NCBI RefSeq assembly: GCF_041685465.1
Contig: NZ_JAWLFS010000061.1
Location: forward strand, 1 to 13,675
Reading direction: 5' to 3'
DNA: 13,675 nt
DNA from: Rhodosalinus sp041685465
GTDB lineage: Bacteria; Pseudomonadota; Alphaproteobacteria; Rhodobacterales; Rhodobacteraceae
The notes under the pieces are model-generated. The model ran no database searches. It worked only from the letters and a program-made list of their open reading frames with translations, and was not told where the DNA came from. Both the position numbers and the translations under genes were made by a program. This document shows positions 5,520 to 12,928 of this stretch, one piece after another; position 1 is the stretch's first letter, and each line of letters begins with the position of its first letter.

Positions 5520-6941
5520 TCAGCCGGCCTGACTGACCGCCGGCGCGTCGTCCTCCTCGTCGCCGCCGGCCTGGCGACCGCCGCGCGTGCTGACCACGCC
5601 GAGCGACTTGAGCTTGCGGTGAAGCGCGCTGCGTTCCATCCCGACGAAATTCGCGGTGCGCGAGATGTTGCCGCCGAAGCGGTTGATCTGCGTGAGCAGG
5701 TACTCCCGCTCGAAGGCCTCGCGCGCCTCGCGCAGCGGCAGCGTCGCCACCTCGCCGGAGAGCACGACGCGCCCCTCGCCGGCGCGTGGCTGCGGCTCCT
5801 GCGGCAGTTCGCGGGCCTCGATCGGGCCGGTCCCGTCGCCGAGGATCAGCACCCGCTCGACGAGATTGCGAAGCTGGCGGACGTTGCCGGGCCAGAGCAT
5901 CGTCTGCATGAGCGCCAGCGCCTCGCCCGAGACCTCGCGCAGCGGCAGGCCCTGCGTGGCGTTGGCCTCCTCGATGAAGTGTTTCGCGAGGAGGGGGATG
6001 TCGTCGCGCCGCTCCTCGAGGGAGGGCACCTCGATCGGCACCACGTTCAGCCGGTGGAAAAGCTCCTGCCGGAAGTGGCCGGCGGCGATCTCGGCCTCGA
6101 GATCGCGGTTCGTCGAGGATATCACGCGCAGGTCCACGCGCACCTTGTCCGCGCCCCCGAGCCGCTGGAAGGTCTGATCGACGAGCACGCGCAGGATCTT
6201 CGATTGCGTGCCCGGCGGCATGTCGGCCACCTCGTCGAAATAGACGACGCCGCCGTGCGCCTCCTCCAGAAGGCCGGGCTCGACCCCGCGCTCGGGCGTC
6301 TCGCGGCCGAAGAGAACCTCCTCCATGCGCTCGGGGGCGATCGCGGCGCAGTTCACCGTGACGAAGGGCGCCTGCGCGCGCGCCGAGCGGGCGTGCACGT
6401 AGCGCGCCGCCACCTCCTTGCCGCAGCCGGCGGGGCCGGTGAGCATCACCCGCCCGTTCGACTTCGTCACCTTGTCGAGCTGCGCCATGAGCCCGCGGAA
6501 GGCCGCGCTTTCACCGATCATTTGCGCCGCGCGTGTCTCGCGGCGCTTGAGCGTCTGGTTCTCGCGGCGCAGGCGCGAGGTCTCCATCGCGCGGCGGATC
6601 ACCACGAGAAGCTGGTCGATGTTGAACGGTTTCTCGATGAAGTCGTAGGCGCCCTGCTTGATCGCCGCGACGGCGATCTCGATGTTGCCGTGGCCGGAGA
6701 TGATGACCACCGGCACGTCCGGGTTGTCGCGCTTGACCGTCTTCAGGATGTCGATGCCGTCCATCCGGCTGTCCTTGAGCCAGATGTCGAGGATCAGCAG
6801 CCCCGGCGGCTCGGCGTTGATCGCCGCCATCGTCTCCTCGGAGTTGGCGGCGAGGCGGACGGAAAACCCCTCGTCCTCGAGGATGTCCCCGATCAGCTCG
6901 CGGATGTCGCGCTCGTCGTCGACGATCAGAATGTCGCTCAT
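5520..6941 (-). CDS. ntrX: Response regulator NtrX (AAA+ type, without GAFTGA)
   Basis: Cytoplasmic DNA-binding regulator paired with kinase NtrY; the NtrYX system is linked in alphaproteobacteria to nitrogen, redox and envelope functions. It has 473 residues. Seen: receiver domain with acidic pair Asp8-Asp9, phosphoacceptor Asp52 in LLILDIWL, Ser82 and Lys104. An AAA+ domain follows with Walker A GPAGCGKE (169-176), Walker B VVYFDEV (Asp236-Glu237) and arginines in FRQELFHRLN (291-297). A Fis-type helix-turn-helix lies at about 423-447 (GGNISRTANFVGMERSALHRKL), then an acidic tail. Where sigma54 activators have GAFTGA, this protein has FGRETPERGVEPGLLEEAHGG, as usual for NtrX, so classic sigma54 activation is unlikely. 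Its ATG overlaps the ntrY stop by 4 nt (ATGA). It is the last gene of the cluster; no clear terminator follows. Confidence 0.95.
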   Translation of the reverse strand: MSDILIVDDERDIRELIGDILEDEGFSVRLAANSEETMAAINAEPPGLLILDIWLKDSRMDGIDILKTVKRDNPDVPVVIISGHGNIEIAVAAIKQGAYDFIEKPFNIDQLLVVIRRAMETSRLRRENQTLKRRETRAAQMIGESAAFRGLMAQLDKVTKSNGRVMLTGPAGCGKEVAARYVHARSARAQAPFVTVNCAAIAPERMEEVLFGRETPERGVEPGLLEEAHGGVVYFDEVADMPPGTQSKILRVLVDQTFQRLGGADKVRVDLRVISSTNRDLEAEIAAGHFRQELFHRLNVVPIEVPSLEERRDDIPLLAKHFIEEANATQGLPLREVSGEALALMQTMLWPGNVRQLRNLVERVLILGDGTGPIEARELPQEPQPRAGEGRVVLSGEVATLPLREAREAFEREYLLTQINRFGGNISRTANFVGMERSALHRKLKSLGVVSTRGGRQAGGDEEDDAPAVSQAG

Positions 6942-9205
6942 GTGTCCCCCGTTATTCCTTCGCTTTCAATTTCAGGCGCCGCGCGGACCGGCAGCGGCAG
7001 GCGGATCACCGCCATCGCCCCGGCGCGGCTCTGTCCCTCGAACACGGGCGCGTCCTCGAGCGTGAGGGCCCCGCCGTGTTCGTCCACGATCTTCTTGACG
7101 ATGGGCAGGCCGAGACCCGTGCCCTTCTCCCGCGTGGTAACATATGGCTCGAAGAGGCGCGTCCGATCCTCGGGCAGCCCCGCGCCGCTGTCGGCGATCC
7201 GGATCACGGCCTCCTCCGCGCCGGCCACCATCTCGACGCGGATCACCGCGGCGTGATCCGCCGGCGCGCCCGCCTCGCGAAGCGTCTCGATCGCCTCTCC
7301 GGCATTCTTCAGAAGGTTGGTCAGCGCCTGCCCGATCATCGTGGCGTCGAGCTCTGCCATCACCGGTCCCTCGGGAACAGCCGTCTCGAAGCGCACGCCG
7401 GGCTGCCCGGCCTCCTGCATCTCGACGACGTCGCGCAGGAGCTGGGCGAGATCCTCCCGCCTGCGGTCCGGTTCGGGCATGCGCGCGAAGCGCGAGAACT
7501 CGTCCACGATGCGGCGCAGGTCGTCGGTCTGGCGCACGATCCGCTCGGTCATGCCGGACAGCTGCTCGGCCTCCGCGGCGTCGAGCTTGCCGCCGAACTT
7601 GCGGCGGATGCGCTCCGCCGAGAGCTGGATCGGCGTCAGCGGGTTCTTGATCTCGTGCGCGATGCGCCGCGCCACGTCGCCCCAGGCGGCCATGCGCTGC
7701 GCGGCGACGAGGTCGGTGACGTCGTCGAAGGCGACCACGTAGCCCTCGAGGCCCCGGTCCTCGCGGCGCCGCGGCGCGATGCGGACGAGAAGGTTTTCCA
7801 TGCGCCCGTCGCGGCTCACCTTCACCTCTTCCTGCGCCACCTCGGCGCGCCCCGAACGCACGCGCTCGAAGACGGGGCCGAACTCCGGCACGGCAAGGCC
7901 GATGGGCAGCGAGCGTCGGCTCTCCTCCCAGCCGAGGAGGCGTTCGGCGGAGCGGTTGACGAAGGTGACGCGGCCCGCGGAATCGAGCCCGACGACACCG
8001 GACGTGACGGAAGACAGCACCGAATCGAACAGCCGCCGCCGGCGCTCGATCTGGCGCGTGTTCTCGAGAAGCGTCTCGCGCTGCGCATGAAGCTGGCGCG
8101 TCATCTGGTTGAAATACTGCCCCAGCATCGAGATTTCGTCGTCGCCATCCTCCTCGCGCACCTGCACGTCGAGATCGCCGGTGCCGACGCGCTGCGCCGC
8201 CGCCGTCAGCCGCCCGACCGGCCGCGACAGCCGCTCGGCGAACCAGAGGCCGAGCCAGATCGCCGCGAGGATCAGGATCACGGCGAAGCCGAGGTAAAGC
8301 AGACCGAACTCGAACAGGACACGCCCCCGCTCGTTTTCGAGCTGCTGGTAGAGCCGCACGGTCTCCTGCGTCTCGTCGAGCAGGCTCAGCAGGTCCCCGT
8401 CCACCTCGCGGCTGACATAAAGCCAGCGGTCGGCGAAGGCGTCGAGCGGCACGAGCGCGCGGAACTCGTTGTTGTCCCAGTCCTCCACGATCGTGACGCC
8501 CGACGCCCGCGCCTCGGCGAAGGCGCTGGCCGGGGGGTCCTCGAAATCGAAAAGATAGGAGCGCTCGCCCCGCGCCCGGATATCGCCGGCGCCATCGATG
8601 ACATAGGCCTCGCGCAGGCCGCGCTGGATCTGTCCCTGTGCCTGTCCCAGAAGGACCCGCAGTTCCCCGTCGTTCATCAGGAAGCGTGCGTCGCCGGCCG
8701 CGTCGAGAAAATCGGCGAGCGCCCGCGCGTCGGTGGCGAGGTCCGCGCGGTGCTCTTCCTCGTAGGCCTCGGCGGCGGCGAGGCTGGAGCCGAGGACGCC
8801 CCGCACGCGGTCCGAGAACCAGCCCTCGAGCCCGATGTTCACGGTGAGCCCGGCGAACACGGCCACCGTGATCGTCGGCAGAAGCGCCATGACCGCGAAG
8901 ACGAAGGTCAGCCGCAGGTGCAGCCGCGACCCCGCCGAGTGCGCGCGCCGGGCCGCCACCATGCGCGCGACGCGCTGCAGGACGAGCGCGGCGACCGCGA
9001 GGATATAGACAAGATCGGCCAGCAGGACGAGCCGGAGGGACCAGGCGCCCGCCCCCTCGTCCAGCGGGCCGAGCACGAGAAAGGTGGCCAGCGCCAGCAC
9101 CGGGCCCAGCAGCACGAGACCGAGCGTCGCGGCGTTCTGCACCCGGCGCTGCCGCCTGAGCCGGCTGACCCGGTTCCATGAGAGACGCTGTGCCCGCAAC
9201 GCCAC
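6938..9205 (-). CDS. ntrY: Membrane sensor histidine kinase NtrY
   Basis: Inner-membrane kinase that phosphorylates NtrX. With the GTG start at 9203-9205 it has 755 residues, a usual NtrY length. Seen: three N-terminal membrane helices (about 26-45, 57-77, 98-120), a periplasmic region of about 180 residues, a fourth helix (299-321), a HAMP linker (about 322-375), a PAS domain (about 390-495) containing SGVVGLDSAGRVTFVNRSAE, the H-box RIAHEIKNPLTP with His517, the N-box TNLLKNAGEAI (Asn634), DSGAGLP (Asp672 region) and GTGLGLPIVKK. The frame continues upstream to a TTG at 9248-9250, but that start has no ribosome site and adds an Arg-rich leader. The GTG has a G-rich stretch (GGGGGC) 5 nt before it. 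Start choice is moderately sure. About 111 nt separate it from ntrC, enough for its own promoter. Confidence 0.93.
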   Translation of the reverse strand: MALRAQRLSWNRVSRLRRQRRVQNAATLGLVLLGPVLALATFLVLGPLDEGAGAWSLRLVLLADLVYILAVAALVLQRVARMVAARRAHSAGSRLHLRLTFVFAVMALLPTITVAVFAGLTVNIGLEGWFSDRVRGVLGSSLAAAEAYEEEHRADLATDARALADFLDAAGDARFLMNDGELRVLLGQAQGQIQRGLREAYVIDGAGDIRARGERSYLFDFEDPPASAFAEARASGVTIVEDWDNNEFRALVPLDAFADRWLYVSREVDGDLLSLLDETQETVRLYQQLENERGRVLFEFGLLYLGFAVILILAAIWLGLWFAERLSRPVGRLTAAAQRVGTGDLDVQVREEDGDDEISMLGQYFNQMTRQLHAQRETLLENTRQIERRRRLFDSVLSSVTSGVVGLDSAGRVTFVNRSAERLLGWEESRRSLPIGLAVPEFGPVFERVRSGRAEVAQEEVKVSRDGRMENLLVRIAPRRREDRGLEGYVVAFDDVTDLVAAQRMAAWGDVARRIAHEIKNPLTPIQLSAERIRRKFGGKLDAAEAEQLSGMTERIVRQTDDLRRIVDEFSRFARMPEPDRRREDLAQLLRDVVEMQEAGQPGVRFETAVPEGPVMAELDATMIGQALTNLLKNAGEAIETLREAGAPADHAAVIRVEMVAGAEEAVIRIADSGAGLPEDRTRLFEPYVTTREKGTGLGLPIVKKIVDEHGGALTLEDAPVFEGQSRAGAMAVIRLPLPVRAAPEIESEGITGDT

Positions 9206-9226
9206 GATCTGCCCCCGCCCTGATCG

Positions 9227-9243
9227 GGCGCGCGTAGCGCGCC
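9227..9243 (-). repeat. Short GC hairpin in the ntrY leader
   Basis: GGCGCGC and GCGCGCC form a perfect 7-bp stem with a 3-base loop, ending 21 nt upstream of the GTG start of ntrY. All pairs are G-C, so in RNA it should be stable. It has no U-run and is unlikely to be a simple terminator. It could stabilise the ntrYX part of the message or modulate read-through from ntrC; a chance fold in GC-rich DNA is also possible. Confidence 0.4.
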
Positions 9244-9316
9244 GCCGCAAAATCTAGTGGCGTGCAACGATATGCCGGCCGGCACACCACGGCACCGCCA
9301 CGGGTCTGTTGCCCTT

Positions 9317-10696
9317 TTACATCAATTTGCGGCGGCGAGTCACGTGAATCTCGAGGTCGTTGATCTTCTTGCGGAGCGTATTGCGGTTTATCCCGAGCAG
9401 ATCGGCGCATTTCGCCTGATTTCCGCCCGTGGCCTCGAGCGCGATCTCGATAAGCGGCGCCTCCACCTCGCGCAGGATCCGGGGGTAGAGGCCCGGCGGC
9501 GGCAGCGCAGACCCGTGCAGGTCGAAGTAGCGCCGAAGATGGCGCGCGACCGAGGCCGAGAGCTTCTCGTTCTCGCCGCCCTGCCCGCGCAGCACCGGCT
9601 CGGTCTCGGGCTGGTCGCCGAGAACATGCGCGACCTCCGCGCGGCTGATCTCGTCGGCGCGGGACGTCAGCACCAGCCGGCGCACGGCGTTCTCGAGCTG
9701 GCGGACGTTGCCGGGCCAGCTGTAGGTGCGGAACAGCTCCTCCGCCTCATGCGAGAGGCGCCGCCGGGCGAGGCCGTCCCGCTCGGCCCGGGCGAGGAAA
9801 TGCTCGGTCAGGAGCGCGATGTCCTCCACCCGCTCGCGCAAGCTGGGCACATGGAGCGTCGCGCCGGTCAGGCGGTAGTAGAGATCGCGGCGCACCCGCC
9901 CCTCCTCCATCGCGCGGGCCAGGTCGCCCTGGCTCGTCGCCATGAAGCGCGGCGCATGCTCGCCCGGTGTGTCGATCATGCGCACGAGGCGGGCCTGAAC
10001 CTCGTCCTCGATGTCGCCGATCTCGTCGATCAGCAGCGTGCCGCCCTTCACCCGCGCGAGCACCCGTTGCGGCCCCTCGAGCTCGCGCAGATCGGCGCCC
10101 GTGACGGTGACGAAGGGCAGCGTGCGCCGGTCGGAGAAATCGTGGATCGTCCGCGCGATGAGCGACTTGCCGGTGCCGGATTCGCCGGTCACCAGCACCG
10201 GCAGGTCGGCGTTCATCACCTTCGCGACGAGGCGGTAGAGCGCCTGCATCGCGGTCGTGCGTCCCACCAGCGGCAGTTCGCCGTCCTCACCCGGCGCCGG
10301 CTCCTCGACCGCGCGGGCCGCCGGCGCATGGCGCCGCTTTTCCAGCGCCTTGGAGGTGCGCTTCATCAGGTCCGGCAGGTCGAAGGGCTTGGGCAGGTAA
10401 TCGTAGGCCTCCGCCTCGGCGGCCTGGATCGCCGTCATGATCGTGTTCTGCGCGCTGATCACGATCACCGGCAGGCCCGGCCGGTCCTCTGCGATCTTGG
10501 GCAGCATCTCGAGGCCGTTGCCGTCGGGCATCATCACGTCCGAGATCACCACGTCGCCCTTTCCCTCGCCCACCCAGCGCATCAGCGTCGTCAGCGAGGA
10601 GGTGGCGTGCACCTTGCAGCCCGCGCGCGTCAGCGCCTGGGTGAGCACGGTGCGGATCGTGCGGTCGTCGTCGGCGACGAGAACGGTGCCGTCCAT
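9317..10696 (-). CDS. ntrC: Nitrogen regulator NtrC of the Rhodobacter type (no GAFTGA loop)
   Basis: Response regulator for nitrogen limitation, phosphorylated by NtrB. It has 459 residues. Seen: receiver with Asp9-Asp10-Asp11, phosphoacceptor Asp53 in VVISDVMMPDG and Lys103. The AAA+ domain has Walker A GESGTGKS (171-178), Walker B TLLIDEIG (Asp224-Glu225) and WPGNVRQLENAVRRL (327-341). A Fis-type helix-turn-helix lies at about 424-446 (GGNQAKCADLLGINRNTLRKKI). Between VTVTGADLRELEG and the Walker B strand, roughly 20 or more residues found in enteric NtrC, including ELFGHEKGAFTGA, are absent. R. capsulatus NtrC has the same lack and activates sigma70 promoters, so I infer the same here. 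The ATG shares one base with the ntrB stop (TGATG), with AAGGAG (10705-10710) 8 nt upstream. Confidence 0.96.
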   Translation of the reverse strand: MDGTVLVADDDRTIRTVLTQALTRAGCKVHATSSLTTLMRWVGEGKGDVVISDVMMPDGNGLEMLPKIAEDRPGLPVIVISAQNTIMTAIQAAEAEAYDYLPKPFDLPDLMKRTSKALEKRRHAPAARAVEEPAPGEDGELPLVGRTTAMQALYRLVAKVMNADLPVLVTGESGTGKSLIARTIHDFSDRRTLPFVTVTGADLRELEGPQRVLARVKGGTLLIDEIGDIEDEVQARLVRMIDTPGEHAPRFMATSQGDLARAMEEGRVRRDLYYRLTGATLHVPSLRERVEDIALLTEHFLARAERDGLARRRLSHEAEELFRTYSWPGNVRQLENAVRRLVLTSRADEISRAEVAHVLGDQPETEPVLRGQGGENEKLSASVARHLRRYFDLHGSALPPPGLYPRILREVEAPLIEIALEATGGNQAKCADLLGINRNTLRKKINDLEIHVTRRRKLM

Positions 10697-11772
10697 CAGT
10701 CAGACTCCTTGGGTTCGCGCGGCGCGCAGGGCAGCGAAATGCGAAAGACGGTGCGCCCGGGCACGGAGGAGACGGAAATCCACCCCCCGTGGTCCGAGAC
10801 GATCTTGGACACGAGCGCGAGGCCCAGGCCGGTGCCGTTCTCGCGCCCCGAGACGAAGGGATCGAAGATGTCGCCCTCCAGATCCGCGGGCAGGCCGGGT
10901 CCGTCGTCGATCACCTCCACCTGCAGCGGCAGCGCGCGACCGTCGCCATCGGCGCGGCGCAGGCGGAAACTGTGCTCGTAGAACGTCCGCAGGCGGATCG
11001 TTCCTCCTTCTTTGTCAGAGGCTTGGGCGGCGTTCTTCACGAGGTTCAGCAAGACCTGCAGGAGTTGATCCGGATCTCCGTGCGCGAGCGGCAGCGAGGG
11101 ATCGTAATCCTCCACGATCTTCATGTGCGCGGCCACGCCGAGAAGCGCCGAGCGGCGCGCGCGATCCAGCACGTCGTGCAGGTTCACGGGCCGCAGCGTG
11201 GGCGGCTTGGTGTTGCCGAACTCGTCCACCTGCTCGAGAAGCTTCAGGATGCGGCGGGTCTCGGCGACGATGAGTTCCGTCAGTTCAAGGTCTTCCTGTC
11301 CGAGGTTCATGGACAGCAGTTGCGCCGCGCCGGTGATGCCGGCGAGCGGGTTCTTGATCTCGTGCGCGAGCATCTGCGCCATGCCGATCGCCGACTGTGC
11401 CGCCGACTTGACCGACTGGCTTTTCGTCATGCGACCGGCGAGTTCGCGCGGCGAGATCACGAGAATCATCGCGCCGCTCTCGCCGGGGAGCGGTCCGATC
11501 TGGAGGTTGCACTGCATCGGCGGGCGCTCGCCCGTGCCGACATCGACGTCGTTGACGAAGAGCGGAGTGCCGTGATCCCGCGCCCGGCGAAAGCTTTCCT
11601 CCATCGGCGCATCGACCATCAGGCGGTCCCAGACCGGTTGCCCCACGAGCGCGCGCTCCGAGACGTTGAAGAAACTCTCGGCCGCGCTGTTGACGCTGGT
11701 GATCCGGTCGTCGCCGTCGAGGACGATGCCCGGCACGGGCAGCGCGCTCCAGATGGCGGTCTCGTCGCTCAT
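10696..11772 (-). CDS. ntrB: Nitrogen sensor kinase/phosphatase NtrB
   Basis: Soluble cytoplasmic histidine kinase and phosphatase that controls NtrC phosphorylation, normally governed by the PII protein. It has 358 residues and no membrane helix. Seen: an N-terminal PAS domain (about 5-110) with LPVPGIVLDGDDRITSVNSAAE, the H-box MLAHEIKNPLAGI with His137, the N-box NLVKNAAQA with Asn247, DDGPGLP (Asp289-Asp290) and the G2 box GTGLGLALVSKI (313-324). Its ATG overlaps the dusB stop by 4 nt (ATGA), with GAGGGT (11779-11784) inside the dusB end as ribosome site. Its stop shares one base with the ntrC start, so dusB, ntrB and ntrC should be made from one message. Confidence 0.96.
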   Translation of the reverse strand: MSDETAIWSALPVPGIVLDGDDRITSVNSAAESFFNVSERALVGQPVWDRLMVDAPMEESFRRARDHGTPLFVNDVDVGTGERPPMQCNLQIGPLPGESGAMILVISPRELAGRMTKSQSVKSAAQSAIGMAQMLAHEIKNPLAGITGAAQLLSMNLGQEDLELTELIVAETRRILKLLEQVDEFGNTKPPTLRPVNLHDVLDRARRSALLGVAAHMKIVEDYDPSLPLAHGDPDQLLQVLLNLVKNAAQASDKEGGTIRLRTFYEHSFRLRRADGDGRALPLQVEVIDDGPGLPADLEGDIFDPFVSGRENGTGLGLALVSKIVSDHGGWISVSSVPGRTVFRISLPCAPREPKESD

Positions 11773-12755
11773 GCTGCCACCCTCGCGCCAGCCGGCAGCG
11801 ACAGCGCCTCCGGCAGCAGGCGCAGCACCTCGGCGGGCGCGGCGGTCAGCACGCGGCGGCGCAGATCCGCCGGCGTGCCCGCGCGGTCCATGTACCAGCC
11901 GAGGTGCTTACGCACGACACGCGCGCCGATCTCCTTGCCATGAAAGGTGAGCGCCGCCTCGTAGTGGCCTGACACCATGTCCGAAAATTCACACCCGTCC
12001 GGGATCACCGGCGGCGCCCCGCCCGTCAGCGCCGCGCCGATCTCGGCCACGCGCCACGGCGCGCCCTGCGTGCCGCGCCCGATCATCACGCCCGCCGCGC
12101 CGGAGGCCGCGAGCGCGGCGCGCGCGTCCTCGGCCGTCACGATGTCTCCGTTGGCGACCACGGGCACGCGCACCGCCTCGACCACGCGGCGGATCGCGCG
12201 CCAGTCGGCCCGGCCCTTGTAGAACTGGCAGCGCGTGCGCCCGTGAATGGTGATCATCCGCACCCCGGCGGCCTCGGCCCGGCGGGCGATCTCGGGCGCG
12301 TTGAGCGCATCCGAATCCCAGCCGAGCCGCGTCTTGAGCGTCACGGGAACCGAGACCGCCCCCACCACCGCCTCGATCAGGCGCAGCGCATGGTCCGGCT
12401 CGCGCATGAGCGCGGAGCCCGACATCCCGCCCACCACCTTCTTGGCCGGGCAGCCCATGTTGATGTCGAGGATCGGCGCGCCGTTCGCCTCGGCCATGCG
12501 GGCGGCCTCGGCGATCCAGTGCGGATCGCGCCCGGCGAGCTGCACGGCGGTGTCGGCCCGCCCGAGGCCGAGCTCCGCGCGCTCGCGCACGCCGGGCTTG
12601 GCCTGAACGAGTTCCTGGCTCGCGACCATCTCGGAGACGACGAGGCCGGCCCCGAAGCGGGTCACCAGATCACGGAAGGGCCGGTCCGTGATTCCGGCCA
12701 TCGGAGCCAGAATCACGGGGGGCGCGAGTCGCCTGTCGCCGATGTCCAATGTCAC
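11769..12755 (-). CDS. dusB: tRNA-dihydrouridine synthase DusB (NifR3)
   Basis: FMN- and NADPH-dependent enzyme reducing uridines in the tRNA D-loop; historically called NifR3 because it heads the nifR3-ntrB-ntrC operon in Rhodobacter. It has 328 residues with the GTG start at 12753-12755. Seen: VILAPMAGITDRPFR (14-28) for FMN binding, DINMGCPAKKV with catalytic Cys102, Lys141, HGRTR (His171), ANGDI (201-205) and MIGRGTQGAPW (224-234), all in Dus order. The frame runs upstream to 12854 with no start that has a ribosome site, and the extra residues do not look like Dus. The GTG has AAGGA (- strand of 12764-12768) 8 nt before it. First gene of the operon, translationally coupled to ntrB. Confidence 0.95.
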   Translation of the reverse strand: MTLDIGDRRLAPPVILAPMAGITDRPFRDLVTRFGAGLVVSEMVASQELVQAKPGVRERAELGLGRADTAVQLAGRDPHWIAEAARMAEANGAPILDINMGCPAKKVVGGMSGSALMREPDHALRLIEAVVGAVSVPVTLKTRLGWDSDALNAPEIARRAEAAGVRMITIHGRTRCQFYKGRADWRAIRRVVEAVRVPVVANGDIVTAEDARAALAASGAAGVMIGRGTQGAPWRVAEIGAALTGGAPPVIPDGCEFSDMVSGHYEAALTFHGKEIGARVVRKHLGWYMDRAGTPADLRRRVLTAAPAEVLRLLPEALSLPAGARVAA

Positions 12756-12773
12756 CTGCCTAATCCTTGTGCA
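12756..12773 (-). repeat. Direct repeat copy 1, overlapping the dusB ribosome site
   Basis: The - strand reads TGCACAAGGATTAGGCAG and ends just before the GTG start of dusB. It matches copy 2 (12847-12864) at 16 of 18 positions. Part of the match (AAGGA) is the dusB ribosome site. It contains GCAC-N7-AGGC, two mismatches from the NtrC-type palindrome GCAC-N7-GTGC, so it may be a weak operator or merely a remnant of a duplication. Confidence 0.5.
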
Positions 12774-12846
12774 TGGCGTCAGACCTAGGCGATACGCCGG
12801 AGCACGGCAAGTTATCGCCCCGTTGAGCGCCCTGCCTCGAAGGTCT

Positions 12847-12864
12847 CTGCCCAATTCTTGTGCA
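12847..12864 (-). promoter_or_regulatory. Direct repeat copy 2, NtrC-like box upstream of dusB-ntrBC
   Basis: The - strand reads TGCACAAGAATTGGGCAG, 91 bp upstream of copy 1. Its core GCAC-N7-GGGC (12849-12863) differs by one base from the symmetric NtrC operator core GCAC-N7-GTGC known from enteric glnA. It lies in the divergent dusB/ispDF region, about 94 bp before the dusB start, a plausible place for autoregulation of the operon by NtrC. Sites of Rhodobacter NtrC are degenerate, so this is suggestive only. Confidence 0.4.
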
Positions 12865-12877
12865 ATCCATCCGGGCC

Positions 12878-12905
12878 TTGCCTCCGCGCCCTGTCGGGAT
12901 ACACA
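12878..12905 (+). promoter_or_regulatory. Weak candidate promoter of ispDF
   Basis: TTGCCT (12878-12883) and TACACA (12900-12905) are spaced by 16 bases on the + strand and would start a leader of about 17 nt before the ATG at 12929. Both hexamers depart from consensus, so this is only the best candidate I see. No equally good promoter for dusB could be picked in the same 173-bp region. Confidence 0.25.
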
Positions 12906-12928
12906 GGGGCGGTCACAGGTGGAGTCCG

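Noticed and set aside
5349..7256. Open frame of 635 codons on the + strand opposite ntrX
   Set aside because: It is antisense to NtrX, whose motifs are all present. Composition is low-complexity Arg/Ala/Asp/His, and it also runs through the non-coding spacer.
9273..9284. Palindrome TGCCGGCCGGCA after ntrC as a terminator
   Set aside because: Folding leaves a 4-bp stem with a GGCC loop and no U-run, so it does not look like an intrinsic terminator.
6972..9410. Open frames of 700-810 codons on both strands overlapping ntrY (6972-9410 minus, 7076-9181 plus)
   Set aside because: NtrY has full kinase motifs in its own frame. The others are Arg- or His-rich shadows without domains.
9257..10981. 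Open frame of 574 codons on the + strand opposite ntrC
   Set aside because: Antisense shadow of NtrC; no motif and a composition typical of complementary high-GC codons.
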